DNA of 64,000 nucleotides from Bacillota bacterium (GTDB lineage: Bacteria; Bacillota; Clostridia; Christensenellales; Aristaeellaceae): positions 44,053 to 108,052 of the forward strand of contig JAEZTL010000056.1 in NCBI GenBank assembly GCA_023421395.1, given 5' to 3'. Positions within the stretch are counted from its first letter, which is position 1. Every line of letters begins with the position of its first letter. The notes beneath the pieces were generated by a model, which was given only the letters and a program-made list of their open reading frames with translations, ran no database searches and had not been told where the DNA came from. Position numbers and translations under genes: made by a program. This document shows positions 7,896 through 16,456 of the stretch, in pieces.

Positions 7896-8739
7896 TGAGT
7901 TCACTCCAAGTGGTCGTTTCCCCGGTGTAGATCGAGCGAACCTGCTCGCTGGTGAGCCCGGTGATGGGGTTCTCCAGGTTGGCGATCACGGCGATGCCGT
8001 CCATCGCGATGACGGTGGGGGTCAGGCCCGCTTCCTTTTCGGAATCCTTCAGTTCGCGGGAGGCCATGCCGATGTCGCAGATGCCGTCGATGGCGGACTT
8101 GATGCCGGTGGTGGAATCACTCTGCTGCACTTCGATCTCCGCGTTGGGGTTGACCGCCTTGTAGGCTTCGGCCAGCTTCTCCATGACCGGCGTCACGGAG
8201 GAGGAACCCGCCACCACGATCTTGCCTTCGACGGTGCTGCCGGCGAAGGGCTTGGCCTCGCCCACGGACACGTAGCCGTGATCCGCGACCACCGCCTGGC
8301 CCTCGGTGCTCATGATGTACTCGACGAAAGCCTTCGCCGCGTCGCCAGCCTTGGCGGAGAGCACGATGTTGAAGGGCCGCGCGATCTTGTAGGTGCCGTC
8401 GATGATGGCCGCCGCGGAGGGCGCCACCCCGTCGATTTCAAGCGCTTTGACGGTATCGTTCAGCGAACCCATTGAGATGTACCCGATGGCGCCGGGGTTG
8501 CCCGCCACGCTGGTCATGGCGACGGAGGTGCTGTTGGTGATTTCGGCGTCCTCGGTGGTCATATCCTCTTTGTTGCCGTCCGCGTCCTTGACCTCGACGC
8601 CGAACAGCTCGATGAACGCGCCGCGGGTGCCGGAGCCGTCCTCGCGGGAAACGACGGTGATGGTATCGTCCGCCAGCGCCTGAACGGCCAGGCCCAGCGA
8701 GAGAACCAGCATAAGCACGATAGCCAGGGTCTTCTTCAT
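7888..8739 (-). CDS. pstS: Phosphate-binding protein PstS, circularly permuted arrangement
   Basis: The 283-residue precursor starts MKKTLAIVLMLVLSLGLAVQALA, a signal peptide with an AxA site and no lipobox Cys. The mature protein carries the PstS motifs in swapped order. The half normally found C-terminal comes first (ITVVSREDGSGTRG at 27-40, GAIGYISMGSLNDTVKALEIDG at 83-104, EGQAVVADHGYVSV at 146-159). The half normally N-terminal follows (KIVVAGSSSVTPVMEKL at 173-189, DIGMASREL at 222-230, DGIAVI at 247-252, and TGETTTWSELNG at the very end). Both phosphate-binding loops (SREDGSGTR and AGSSSVTP) are intact, so binding should be retained. It is the first gene of the pst operon, with ribosome site GGAGGGAAAA. 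Confidence 0.93.
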   Translation of the reverse strand: MKKTLAIVLMLVLSLGLAVQALADDTITVVSREDGSGTRGAFIELFGVEVKDADGNKEDMTTEDAEITNSTSVAMTSVAGNPGAIGYISMGSLNDTVKALEIDGVAPSAAAIIDGTYKIARPFNIVLSAKAGDAAKAFVEYIMSTEGQAVVADHGYVSVGEAKPFAGSTVEGKIVVAGSSSVTPVMEKLAEAYKAVNPNAEIEVQQSDSTTGIKSAIDGICDIGMASRELKDSEKEAGLTPTVIAMDGIAVIANLENPITGLTSEQVRSIYTGETTTWSELNG

Positions 8740-8842
8740 TTAGTTTTCCCTCCATGATCATTTCATTTCATCTTACGGTACAAGTGTACGGCGCGCATGT
8801 ATCAAACAAATACGGGGAAAATCAGATGGAGGTTAATTCGTG

Positions 8843-8871
8843 TTGCCCTTTCCCGGACGGCGCGGTACAAT
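8843..8871 (+). promoter_or_regulatory. Promoter of the HD-domain gene
   Basis: TTGCCC (8843-8848) and TACAAT (8866-8871) are separated by 17 bases. The start codon follows only 18 bases after the -10 box, so the leader is very short. The spacer is GC-rich. Confidence 0.6.
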
Positions 8872-8889
8872 AAAAGAGGAGGTGGTTTC

Positions 8890-9324
8890 ATGCTCTACAC
8901 GCCCTTGACCAAAAAAGCGCTCCGGATTGCCTTTGACGCCCACAAAAACCAGGTGGACAGGTCGGGCCTGCCCTACGTGTTCCATCCGTTCCATCTGGCG
9001 GAGGGAATGGAGGACGAGATATCTGCCGCCGCGGCGCTTCTCCACGACGTGGCGGAGGACACCCCCGTCACCTTCGAGGCCATGGCGCTTCAGGGCATCC
9101 CGCCGGAAGTGATCGAAATCCTGAAGCTGCTCACCCACGGGGAGGGCGTGCCCTACCTGGACTACGTCCGAAAAATCAGCGAAAGCGGCAACGCGCGGGC
9201 CGTCAAAATCAAGCTGGCGGACCTCAATCACAACGCCGACCTCTCCCGGCTGGACGAGGTGACGGCGGCCGATTACCAGCGCCTTGAGAAGTACGCCGCC
9301 GCGAAGCGGCTGCTGGAGGGCTGA
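8890..9324 (+). CDS. Small HD-domain protein, probable (p)ppGpp hydrolase
   Basis: The 144-residue protein corresponds to the hydrolase domain of RelA/SpoT proteins with no synthetase, TGS or ACT part. It shows HPFHLAE (His32), LLHDVAEDT (His52, Asp53, Asp57) and KIKLADLNHNADLSRL, the metal and substrate motifs of stand-alone hydrolases such as MESH1. By family it would remove pyrophosphate from ppGpp; other nucleotide substrates are possible. The start at 8890 follows AAGAGGAGG; a frame extension to 8797 lacks a ribosome site. It is monocistronic and divergent from pstS, which fits a starvation-response role but does not prove one. Confidence 0.82.
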   Translation: MLYTPLTKKALRIAFDAHKNQVDRSGLPYVFHPFHLAEGMEDEISAAAALLHDVAEDTPVTFEAMALQGIPPEVIEILKLLTHGEGVPYLDYVRKISESGNARAVKIKLADLNHNADLSRLDEVTAADYQRLEKYAAAKRLLEG

Positions 9325-9331
9325 CGCCCAT

Positions 9332-9360
9332 TCCCGGGCCGTTTCGCGCCGGGATTTTTT
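9332..9360 (+). terminator. Terminator after the HD-domain gene
   Basis: TCCCGG and CCGGGA arms, with a further GC/GC pairing in the loop, are followed by TTTTTT. The hairpin starts eight bases after the stop codon. Confidence 0.75.
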
Positions 9361-9423
9361 GACGCCCCGCCAAATGGAGACAACAAACGCCACACGCGCA
9401 CATGTCCTCCCGCGCCCGGTTGT

Positions 9424-9437
9424 GCTATCATGATAGC
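9424..9437. promoter_or_regulatory. 14-bp palindrome at the probable GH94 operon promoter
   Basis: GCTATCATGATAGC is a perfect palindrome about 30 bases before the GH94 start. It contains TATCAT, which could serve as the -10 box; no good -35 box is visible. It may be an operator, for example for the AraC-type regulator encoded at the end of the operon. Confidence 0.4.
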
Positions 9438-9465
9438 CGGACGACTCGCCGGGAGGTTTTCTTTT

Positions 9466-11865
9466 ATGCGCTACGGGTATTTTGACGACGCAGCCAGAGA
9501 ATACGTGATCGACCGGGTGGACGTGCCCGTCTCCTGGACCAACTACATCGGAACGGAAAAAATGGGCGGCGTGTTCAACCATACGGCGGGCGGCTATGCG
9601 TGGCTGGACTCGCCGGAGTACCGCCGGATCACCCGCTTCCGCCCCAACGGCGTGCCCGCGGACCGGCCCGGCCACTACGTCTATCTGAAGGACGCCGAAA
9701 CCGGAAAATACTGGTCCGTCAGCTGGCAGCCGGTGGGCGTGCCGCTGGATAAAGCCCGGTACGCCTGCCGCCACGGCCTGAGCTATTCCAGATACCTGTG
9801 CGAATACGAGGGGATCTCCGCTTCTCAGACGATCTTCATCCCCCGGGGGGACGAGGTTATTGTGTGGGATGTGCGGATCAAAAACGATTCGCTCCGGGCG
9901 CGCGCGCTGGACGTCACCGGCTACCTCGAATTCTCCTTTCACTACATCGCCATGGACAACCAGAACTTCCAGATGAGCCTCTACGCCGCCGGCTCCCGCT
10001 ATGCGCTGGGCGCGGTGGAGTACGAGCTGCACTATGAGGAGGACAGCTTTCAGTTCTTCACCATGAGCCCGGAGGCGGACGCCTTCGACGGCCTCCGGGA
10101 TGCCTTTCTGGGCCCTTACCGCACGGAAACAAACCCGCTGGGGGTGGAGCGGGGGCTCTCCGGCAGCTCCGAAACCACCGGCAACCACTGCGGCGCGCTG
10201 GCCAAGCGCGTGACGCTCGAGCCCGGGGAAGAGGCGCGGCTTTTGTTCCTGCTGGGCCAGGGGGACGCGAAGGCCGCCCGGGCGGCCCGGGAGAAGTACG
10301 CGCCGCCGGCGGTGGACGCGGCCTTCCAAGGCCTCGCCGACTACTGGGCGGACAAGCTCTCGCGGCTTACGGTGCATACCCCCTTCGCGGCCATGAACAC
10401 CAGCCTCAACCTGTGGAATCTCTACCAGAGCGAGGTCAACGTGACCTTCTCCCGCTTCGCGTCCTTCATCGAGGTGGGCGGGCGCACGGGCCTGGGCTTC
10501 CGCGACACCGCCCAGGACGCGATGATGATCCCCCACTCGAACCCCGGCATGTGCAAAAAGCGCATCCTGCAGCTGCTCCACGGGCAGGTGCGCGCGGGCT
10601 ACGCGCTGCACCTGTTCGACCCCCGCTGGTTCGAGCCGGGCAAGGCCCCGTCCTTCAAGTCCCCCACGGTGGTGCCCGCGCCGGACAGGGCCCAGATGAT
10701 CCACGGCCTCCAGGACACCTGCTCCGACGACGCGCTGTGGCTGATCCCCGCCGTCTGCGAATACGTGCGGGAGACCGGCGAATTCGACTTTTTCCATCAG
10801 GTGGTGCCCTACGCCGACGGCGGGCAGGACACCGTGTACGACCACATGAAGAAGATTCTGGACTTCACTCAAAGCCAGCTGGGCGACCACGGCATCCCCA
10901 AGGGGCTCCGGGCCGACTGGAACGACTGTCTGAACCTAGGCGGCGGCGAGAGCGCGATGGTGGCGTTCCTTTATTTGTGGGCGCTGGGCCACTTTCTGTC
11001 GGCGGCGGAAAAGCTTGGGCGCGCCGAGGACCAGCGGCGCTACGCCGCCGCGAAGCGCGAGATGGCGGAAAGCTGCCAGAAGGCGCTGTGGAACGGCAAA
11101 TGGTTCATCCGCGGCATCACCGGGCGGGGGGTGCCCATCGGCGACGTCCATTCCAGCGAGGGCAGGGTACACCTAGAGTCAAACGCCTGGGCCGTCGTAT
11201 CCGGCGCGGTGCCAAAATACCAGGCGGAGAGCGCCATGGACCAGGTGATGGAGCATCTTTATACCCCCTGGGGCCTGATGCTGAACGCCCCCTCCTTCAC
11301 CACGCCGGACGACGCCGTGGGCTTCGTCACCCGCGTATACCCGGGCGTCAAGGAAAACGGCGCCATCTTTTCCCACCCCAACCCCTGGGCGTGGGTGGCC
11401 ATGGCCATGCTGGGCCGGGGCGACGACGCGATGAGGCTGTACGAGGCGCTTTTGCCCGTGCGGCAGAACGACCTGATTGAGATCCGTGAGAGCGAACCCT
11501 ACGCCTACTGCCAGTTCGTGATGGGCCGGGAGCACTCCGCCCACGGCCGGGCACGCCACCCGTGGATGACTGGCAGCGCCGGCTGGGCGTATTACGCCGC
11601 CACCCGCTACCTGCTGGGCATCCGGCCGGAGTGGGACGGCCTTACGGTGGACCCCTCAATCCCCCGCGCGTGGGACGGCTTTTCCGCCACGCGCACCTTC
11701 CGGGGCGCGGTCTACGAGATCGAGGTGCGAAACCCGGACCACGTGGAAAAGGGCGTGGCGCGCCTGACGGTGGACGGCGCGCCCGAAGCGCGCGTCCCCG
11801 TGTTCCCGGCGGGCACGCGCCACCGGGTTGTGGCCGTGATGGGCGCGAAGGAGGAGGACGCATGA
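9466..11865 (+). CDS. GH94 glycoside phosphorylase, N,N'-diacetylchitobiose phosphorylase-like
   Basis: The 799-residue cytoplasmic enzyme opens MRYGYFDDAAREYVI, typical of family GH94, and follows the family layout: N-terminal beta-sandwich (1-290), linker helices, an (alpha/alpha)6 barrel (about 310-720) and a C-terminal beta part. The catalytic Asp lies in RADWNDCLN (482-490). Blocks such as WTNYIGTEK, GHYVYLKD, SFIEVGGRTGLG and HPNPWAWVAMA closely resemble Vibrio chitobiose phosphorylase as I recall it, and the length agrees (about 800). The expected reaction is disaccharide plus phosphate to sugar-1-phosphate plus sugar; (GlcNAc)2 is my best guess and cellobiose-type substrates remain possible. 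The start follows GGGAGG. Its stop overlaps the mutase start (ATGA), which should consume the sugar-1-phosphate. Confidence 0.88.
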   Translation: MRYGYFDDAAREYVIDRVDVPVSWTNYIGTEKMGGVFNHTAGGYAWLDSPEYRRITRFRPNGVPADRPGHYVYLKDAETGKYWSVSWQPVGVPLDKARYACRHGLSYSRYLCEYEGISASQTIFIPRGDEVIVWDVRIKNDSLRARALDVTGYLEFSFHYIAMDNQNFQMSLYAAGSRYALGAVEYELHYEEDSFQFFTMSPEADAFDGLRDAFLGPYRTETNPLGVERGLSGSSETTGNHCGALAKRVTLEPGEEARLLFLLGQGDAKAARAAREKYAPPAVDAAFQGLADYWADKLSRLTVHTPFAAMNTSLNLWNLYQSEVNVTFSRFASFIEVGGRTGLGFRDTAQDAMMIPHSNPGMCKKRILQLLHGQVRAGYALHLFDPRWFEPGKAPSFKSPTVVPAPDRAQMIHGLQDTCSDDALWLIPAVCEYVRETGEFDFFHQVVPYADGGQDTVYDHMKKILDFTQSQLGDHGIPKGLRADWNDCLNLGGGESAMVAFLYLWALGHFLSAAEKLGRAEDQRRYAAAKREMAESCQKALWNGKWFIRGITGRGVPIGDVHSSEGRVHLESNAWAVVSGAVPKYQAESAMDQVMEHLYTPWGLMLNAPSFTTPDDAVGFVTRVYPGVKENGAIFSHPNPWAWVAMAMLGRGDDAMRLYEALLPVRQNDLIEIRESEPYAYCQFVMGREHSAHGRARHPWMTGSAGWAYYAATRYLLGIRPEWDGLTVDPSIPRAWDGFSATRTFRGAVYEIEVRNPDHVEKGVARLTVDGAPEARVPVFPAGTRHRVVAVMGAKEEDA

Positions 11866-13277
11866 TCGCGTTCGGGACCGGCGGCTGGCGGGCCGTCATC
11901 GGCGAGGAGTTCACCCGGGAGAACGTCGAGCGGCTCTCGCTGGCGGTGGCGCGGCGGATGAAGGCCGAGGGCGCGGACGCGCCGGGCATCGCCATCGGCT
12001 ACGACCGGCGCTTTCTCTCCCGGGAGGCGGCCCGGTGGGCGGCGGAGGTGATGGCCGCCGAGGGCATCCGCGTCCACTTCATCGCCCGGGAAGCGCCCAC
12101 GCCCCTCATCATGTTCACGGTGAAGTCGATGGACCTCCACTACGGCATGGCGGTGACCGCCAGCCACAATCCGGCGCTCTATAACGGCGTGAAGCTGTTC
12201 ACCCGCGGCGGGCGGGACGCCGCCCTCGAGGTCACCGGGCCGCTGGGCGAGGCCGCCAGCACAGTCGCCCGGGAGGAGATCCGGTCCGTCCGGTACGAGG
12301 ACGCGCTCGCGGCGGGCCTCATCGCCGAAATCGCGCCGGAAAACGGGTACCTGGACGCCATCCTCCGCACGCTGGACATGGACGCCATCCGTCGGCGGAA
12401 CCTGCGCATCGTACTGGACCCGATGTACGGCGTCAGCCGCACGTCGCTGATGACCATCCTGCTCACCGCCCGCTGCGACGTGGACGTGATCCACGAGCGG
12501 CACGACGCGCTCTTCGGCGGGCGTCTGCCCTCGCCCAACGCGGAGACGCTGGGCGCGCTGCGGGCGGCGGTGGTGGAGGGCCGCGCGGACATCGGCATCG
12601 CCACCGACGGCGACGCCGACCGCATCGGCGTGATCGACGGCGCCGGCCGCTTCATCCACCCCAACGAAATCCTGGTGCTTTTGTATGATTACCTCCTCCG
12701 GTACAAGGGGCTGAAGGGGCCCGCGGTGCGCAATCTCGCCACCACGCACCTTCTCGACCGGGTGGCCGCGGCCTTTGGCGAAGCGTGCTACGAGGTGCCG
12801 GTGGGCTTCAAGCACATCTCCGCCGCCATGGAGGCCCGCGGCGCGCTCATCGGCGGCGAATCCTCCGGCGGGCTGGCGGTCCGGGGCCACATCCCGGGCA
12901 AGGACGGCATTCAGGCGGCGGCGCTTCTGGTGGAGATGATGGCCGTCACCGGCGAAAGCCTGAGCCGCCTGACGGGGAGGATTTACGCGAATTATGGCGA
13001 AGCCTATATGGCGGAATATGACTGGCCCTTTGAGCCCGGGGAGCGCGCGCGCCTGACGCGCCTTCTGGTGGAGGAAAAGGCGCTGCCCCGCTTCTGCGAG
13101 GACGTGGTGAAGGTTTCGTATCTGGACGGCGTCAAAGTGACGTTTCCGGAGGGCTGGCTGATCATCCGCTTCAGCGGCACGGAGCCCAGACTCCGCGTGT
13201 TCTGCGAAATGCCCGACCGCATCCGCGCAGAAAAGATGTGCCTCTCGGCCGCCCAGTTCCTGGGTTTGAAATTATGA
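11862..13277 (+). CDS. Phosphohexomutase (phosphoglucomutase/phosphomannomutase family)
   Basis: The 471-residue protein has all four family motifs: TASHNP with phospho-Ser101, the metal loop DGDADR (about 247-252), the sugar-binding loop GGESSGG and the phosphate loop RFSGTEPRLRVF near the C-terminus. It starts inside the end of the phosphorylase gene (ATGA), so the two are translationally coupled. The natural role is to convert the sugar-1-phosphate released by the GH94 enzyme (GlcNAc-1-P or Glc-1-P) to the 6-phosphate for catabolism. Sugar specificity cannot be read from the motifs alone. Confidence 0.9.
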   Translation: MIAFGTGGWRAVIGEEFTRENVERLSLAVARRMKAEGADAPGIAIGYDRRFLSREAARWAAEVMAAEGIRVHFIAREAPTPLIMFTVKSMDLHYGMAVTASHNPALYNGVKLFTRGGRDAALEVTGPLGEAASTVAREEIRSVRYEDALAAGLIAEIAPENGYLDAILRTLDMDAIRRRNLRIVLDPMYGVSRTSLMTILLTARCDVDVIHERHDALFGGRLPSPNAETLGALRAAVVEGRADIGIATDGDADRIGVIDGAGRFIHPNEILVLLYDYLLRYKGLKGPAVRNLATTHLLDRVAAAFGEACYEVPVGFKHISAAMEARGALIGGESSGGLAVRGHIPGKDGIQAAALLVEMMAVTGESLSRLTGRIYANYGEAYMAEYDWPFEPGERARLTRLLVEEKALPRFCEDVVKVSYLDGVKVTFPEGWLIIRFSGTEPRLRVFCEMPDRIRAEKMCLSAAQFLGLKL

Positions 13278-13298
13278 CGCGAAGGCGGGGATGCTCCC

Positions 13299-15008
13299 AT
13301 GCGGCAACGGCTGCGGACGTACCTGACGAGCCTGAGGCTGCGCATCCTCCTGATCGTGATGATCTGCTGGCTGGTGCCGGCGCTGCTATTGGGCTGGTAC
13401 ATGGGCGGCGTGCTCTTTGACGCGCTCCGGCAGAAGACCGAAGCGGCGCTCACCGAGAGCGCGGGCCACGCCCAGTCGCTGACGGTCTCCGCCATCCGGC
13501 GCGCCGTCACGCTGGCCAAGGACGTCACCTACGACGGGGAGCTGTCCCTCGCCTATGCCGCCTACGCCGCGGGCCGGTACGGCTATGAGGACTTTTACCG
13601 CGTCAGCCGCAATTACCTGGAACGCAAGTATGGGCGGGATCCGCTCTTCGCCTTCGCGGCCTACTTTCCGGTGTCCGATCCCTCGCGGTTCATGTACACC
13701 GTGGGCGGCTACGAGGCGGCCCTCGCCTTCCTGCGGGACCACCAGGCCGAGGCGCTGGCGCTGGGCGAGGATCTCAGCACCCGCTGCGCCTTCGCCGGCT
13801 GGGGCGGCAGCCTGTATCTTGTGCGCAACCTCTACAACCTCAAAATGGAGCGCTACGGCATGCTGATCCTCGAGATCAACCGCGCACAGCTCTTCCGCCC
13901 GCTGGAAGAAGCCGCGGTCCGCTGGGGCGCGGCCCTCGACGTGCGCCTGGGCGGCTACGAGGGCGGCGCGGAGAATCCCGTGGGCTGGGACACCGAGCCC
14001 GACGGCCTTTCCGAGCGCCGCGAAAACCTCTCCTTCGTACAGCGGCACGCCGAGTGGGATTTTTCGCTCTCCTCCCGCGTGCAGGTCTCAAAGTCCTCCG
14101 TCTACGCGCAGATGACGCTGTTCCGGCGCCTGCTGATCCTGCTGATTCTCGCCATCGTGCCCATCGGCATCCTCATCATGCTGTTTGTGCAAAAGCGCAT
14201 CGCGCGGCCCATCGCGATCCTTTCCGACGCCTCCCGGCGCATCTCGGAGGGCGAATTGGGCGTCACCGTGCCCATGCGCGGCCGGGACGAGCTGGGCCGG
14301 CTGGGCGTGGCCTTCTCCAGCATGTCCACCGAGATCCGCCGTCTGGTGGACACCGTGTACCGCGAGCAGCTGGCGCTGAAGGACGCGCGCATCGAGGCCA
14401 TGCAGAGCCGCGTCAATCCCCATTTTCTGAATAACGCGCTGGAGCTGATCACCTGGCAGGCGCGGCTGGACGGCAGCGAGGCCGTGGGCGCGATGGTGGA
14501 GGCGCTGAGCGTGCTGCTGAACGCCAGCCTCGACCGGGGCGACCACCGGCTGGTGCCGCTTTCCCAGGAACTCGAAGTGGCCGACGCCTACTTCTACTTC
14601 GTGCGGCTGCGCTTCGGCGACCGGCTCACCCTCTGGAAGGACGCGGAAGCGTCGCTCTCCGCCCTCGAGCTGCCCCGGCTGGTGATCCAGACGCTGCTGG
14701 AAAACGCGGTGGAGCACGGCATCGCCCCCGCGGGCGGCGGCCACATCCGGCTGAAGGTGTTCCGCGACGAGCGTTTCCTCCGCGTGGAGGTGGAAAACGG
14801 CGGCCGGCGGCTGTCGCCGGAGGACCGGGAGAAGATCGCCCGGCTGCTCTCGGGCGGCGGCCCGGAGGACGGCTACGTGGGCATTCGCAACGTCAGCCTG
14901 CGGCTGAAGCTGATCTACGGCGACCGGGCCTCCCTCTCCATCCACGAGGACGGCCGCACCCACGACACCGTGGCCTCCGTCTTCATTCCGCTGGACGGCG
15001 AAGCGTGA
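13299..15008 (+). CDS. YesM-like sensor histidine kinase
   Basis: The 569-residue protein has TM1 (about 14-38), an extracytoplasmic sensor domain (40-270), TM2 (276-297), a HAMP domain (299-350), and a kinase core of the LytS/YesM type. The phospho-acceptor His375 lies in RVNPHFLNNALELI (the family usually has NPHFLYN). The ATP-binding domain has LLENAVEHGI and a G box with DGYVGIRNVSLRL. It is encoded between the phosphorylase/mutase pair and the ABC importer. The cognate regulator is probably the AraC-type response regulator at the end of the operon, and the ligand may be a sugar or the binding protein. Confidence 0.9.
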   Translation: MRQRLRTYLTSLRLRILLIVMICWLVPALLLGWYMGGVLFDALRQKTEAALTESAGHAQSLTVSAIRRAVTLAKDVTYDGELSLAYAAYAAGRYGYEDFYRVSRNYLERKYGRDPLFAFAAYFPVSDPSRFMYTVGGYEAALAFLRDHQAEALALGEDLSTRCAFAGWGGSLYLVRNLYNLKMERYGMLILEINRAQLFRPLEEAAVRWGAALDVRLGGYEGGAENPVGWDTEPDGLSERRENLSFVQRHAEWDFSLSSRVQVSKSSVYAQMTLFRRLLILLILAIVPIGILIMLFVQKRIARPIAILSDASRRISEGELGVTVPMRGRDELGRLGVAFSSMSTEIRRLVDTVYREQLALKDARIEAMQSRVNPHFLNNALELITWQARLDGSEAVGAMVEALSVLLNASLDRGDHRLVPLSQELEVADAYFYFVRLRFGDRLTLWKDAEASLSALELPRLVIQTLLENAVEHGIAPAGGGHIRLKVFRDERFLRVEVENGGRRLSPEDREKIARLLSGGGPEDGYVGIRNVSLRLKLIYGDRASLSIHEDGRTHDTVASVFIPLDGEA

Positions 15009-15083
15009 CGCGAAAAAGCCGAGCGGGCGGTTTCCCTCCGCCGTAATTGCGCAACCGAATACAACGAATCGCATCGCCAGCCA

Positions 15084-15112
15084 ATGACGCCGACGGGCTC
15101 CATTGTTATAAT
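15084..15112 (+). promoter_or_regulatory. Internal promoter before the sugar-binding protein
   Basis: ATGACG (15084-15089, keeping the TGAC core of TTGACA) and TATAAT (15107-15112) are 17 bases apart. The start codon lies 38 bases after the -10 box with AGGAGGAG between. It would allow the importer to be expressed apart from the enzymes upstream. Confidence 0.6.
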
Positions 15113-15149
15113 GAGGTTATCCTGCACGAGGAAATTAGGAGGAGAGCCC

Positions 15150-16352
15150 ATGAAGAGAGTTCTGGCCCTTGTACTGGCGCTGGCCCTCGCCGCCATCGCG
15201 CCCGTCGCCTTCGCCGACAGCGTGACCCTCAAGACCGTTTCCACCTTCGCCGGCACCGACGCCGCCGCCGCCGACTACGTCTCGCTCCTGGAAGCCTGGG
15301 AGAAGGAGACCGGCAACCACGTGGAGGACGCCTCCGCCACCTCGGACGAAGCCTGGAAAACCGGCGTGCTCAACGACTTCGCCGCCGGCAACGAGCCGGA
15401 CGTGCTGTTCTACTTCGCCAAGACTGCCGACTCCGCGCCGATCCTTGACAAGGTGGTGCCCATCAGCGAGATCAACGCCGCCTATCCGGACCTGAAGCTG
15501 CCCGAGAACGTGAACATCGCGGAGGCCGACGGTGTGGTGTACGCCATCCCGGTGCGCGCCTTCTGGGAGGGCCTTTTCGTCAACAAGGACCTGTTTGAGC
15601 AAAACGGCCTCGAGCTGCCCACCGACTGGGCCAAGCTGGAAGCCGCCGTCAAGAAGTTTAACGAAGCGGGCATCATCCCCATCGCCGTGAGCTTCGCGGA
15701 CGTGCCCCACTACATCACCGAGTTCGCCATCATCGCCTCCGGCACCCCCGAGGCGCACAAGGCCCGCCCGGCGACCCTCTCCGAAGTGCCCCAGTCCTGG
15801 GTGGACGGCATGACGCTCCTCAACACCCTCTACAAGATGGGCGCCTTCGCCAAGGACGCCAGCGCCACCACCAACGAGGTCACCTCGCAGCTCTTCCGCG
15901 ACAAGAAGGCCGCCATGCAGCTGGACGGCTCCTGGTTCGCCAACTCCATCGCCCAGGGCAGCTGGGAAACCACCACGGTCATGCCCTTCCCCGCCTATGC
16001 GAAGGACGCCGACCCCACCGCCTTCATCGGCGGCGTGTCGATGGGCTTCTACCTCTCCCGCAAGGCGTGGGACGACCCCGCCAAGCGCGACGCGGCGGTG
16101 AGCCTCCTGGCCTACCTGACCACCGGCGACAACGCGGTGCGCCTGGGCGGCTTCTCCTTCGGCGGCAGCCTGCTGGCGGACAGCTACACCATGCTGAATA
16201 ACGCCAAAGTCATGCTGGCTCCCTTCCAGGATGAGATGACCGCCGAGTCCCGCGCGCTGTGGTTTGGCAAGGTGCCCGCCATCGTGGACGGCACCGCCGA
16301 TCCCACCGCCGTCTGGACCGAGGTCATGGCGCTGAATCCCTTCTCCAAGTAG
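15150..16352 (+). CDS. Sugar ABC transporter substrate-binding protein (family 1)
   Basis: The 400-residue precursor has signal peptide MKRVLALVLALALAAIAPVAFA cut at an AxA-type site. There is no lipobox Cys, unlike most family 1 binding proteins of Gram-positive bacteria. The mature part has the MalE/UgpB-like fold signatures (DVLFYFAKTADSAPILDKV, ADGVVYAIPVRAFWEGLFVNKDLFE, AAMQLDGSWFAN, FIGGVSMGFYLSRKAWDDPAKRDAAVSLLAYLTT). It should capture an oligosaccharide outside the membrane and deliver it to the two permeases downstream. No ATPase gene is present in this operon, so a shared MsmK-type ATPase elsewhere is likely. Confidence 0.9.
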   Translation: MKRVLALVLALALAAIAPVAFADSVTLKTVSTFAGTDAAAADYVSLLEAWEKETGNHVEDASATSDEAWKTGVLNDFAAGNEPDVLFYFAKTADSAPILDKVVPISEINAAYPDLKLPENVNIAEADGVVYAIPVRAFWEGLFVNKDLFEQNGLELPTDWAKLEAAVKKFNEAGIIPIAVSFADVPHYITEFAIIASGTPEAHKARPATLSEVPQSWVDGMTLLNTLYKMGAFAKDASATTNEVTSQLFRDKKAAMQLDGSWFANSIAQGSWETTTVMPFPAYAKDADPTAFIGGVSMGFYLSRKAWDDPAKRDAAVSLLAYLTTGDNAVRLGGFSFGGSLLADSYTMLNNAKVMLAPFQDEMTAESRALWFGKVPAIVDGTADPTAVWTEVMALNPFSK

Positions 16353-16388
16353 ACGCCGCTCCGCGCGTTTTCGCAAGCCGCGTGACCC

Positions 16389-16422
16389 GCCGGGCCGCAT
16401 CCATGGGGGCGGCCCGGCTTTT
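16389..16422 (+). terminator. Hairpin between binding protein and first permease
   Basis: Arms GCCGGGCCGC (16389-16398) and GCGGCCCGGC (16409-16418) are followed by TTTT. It lies inside the operon, so it probably gives partial termination or 3'-end protection and more binding protein than permease, as known for malE-malF. Confidence 0.65.
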
Positions 16423-16456
16423 CCCAGGGCGGACACCCTTTCGAGGAGGAATGAAA

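Noticed and set aside
8833..10890. 685-residue minus-strand open frame
   Set aside because: It is a shadow of the HD-domain and GH94 genes, with low-complexity composition and no motif.
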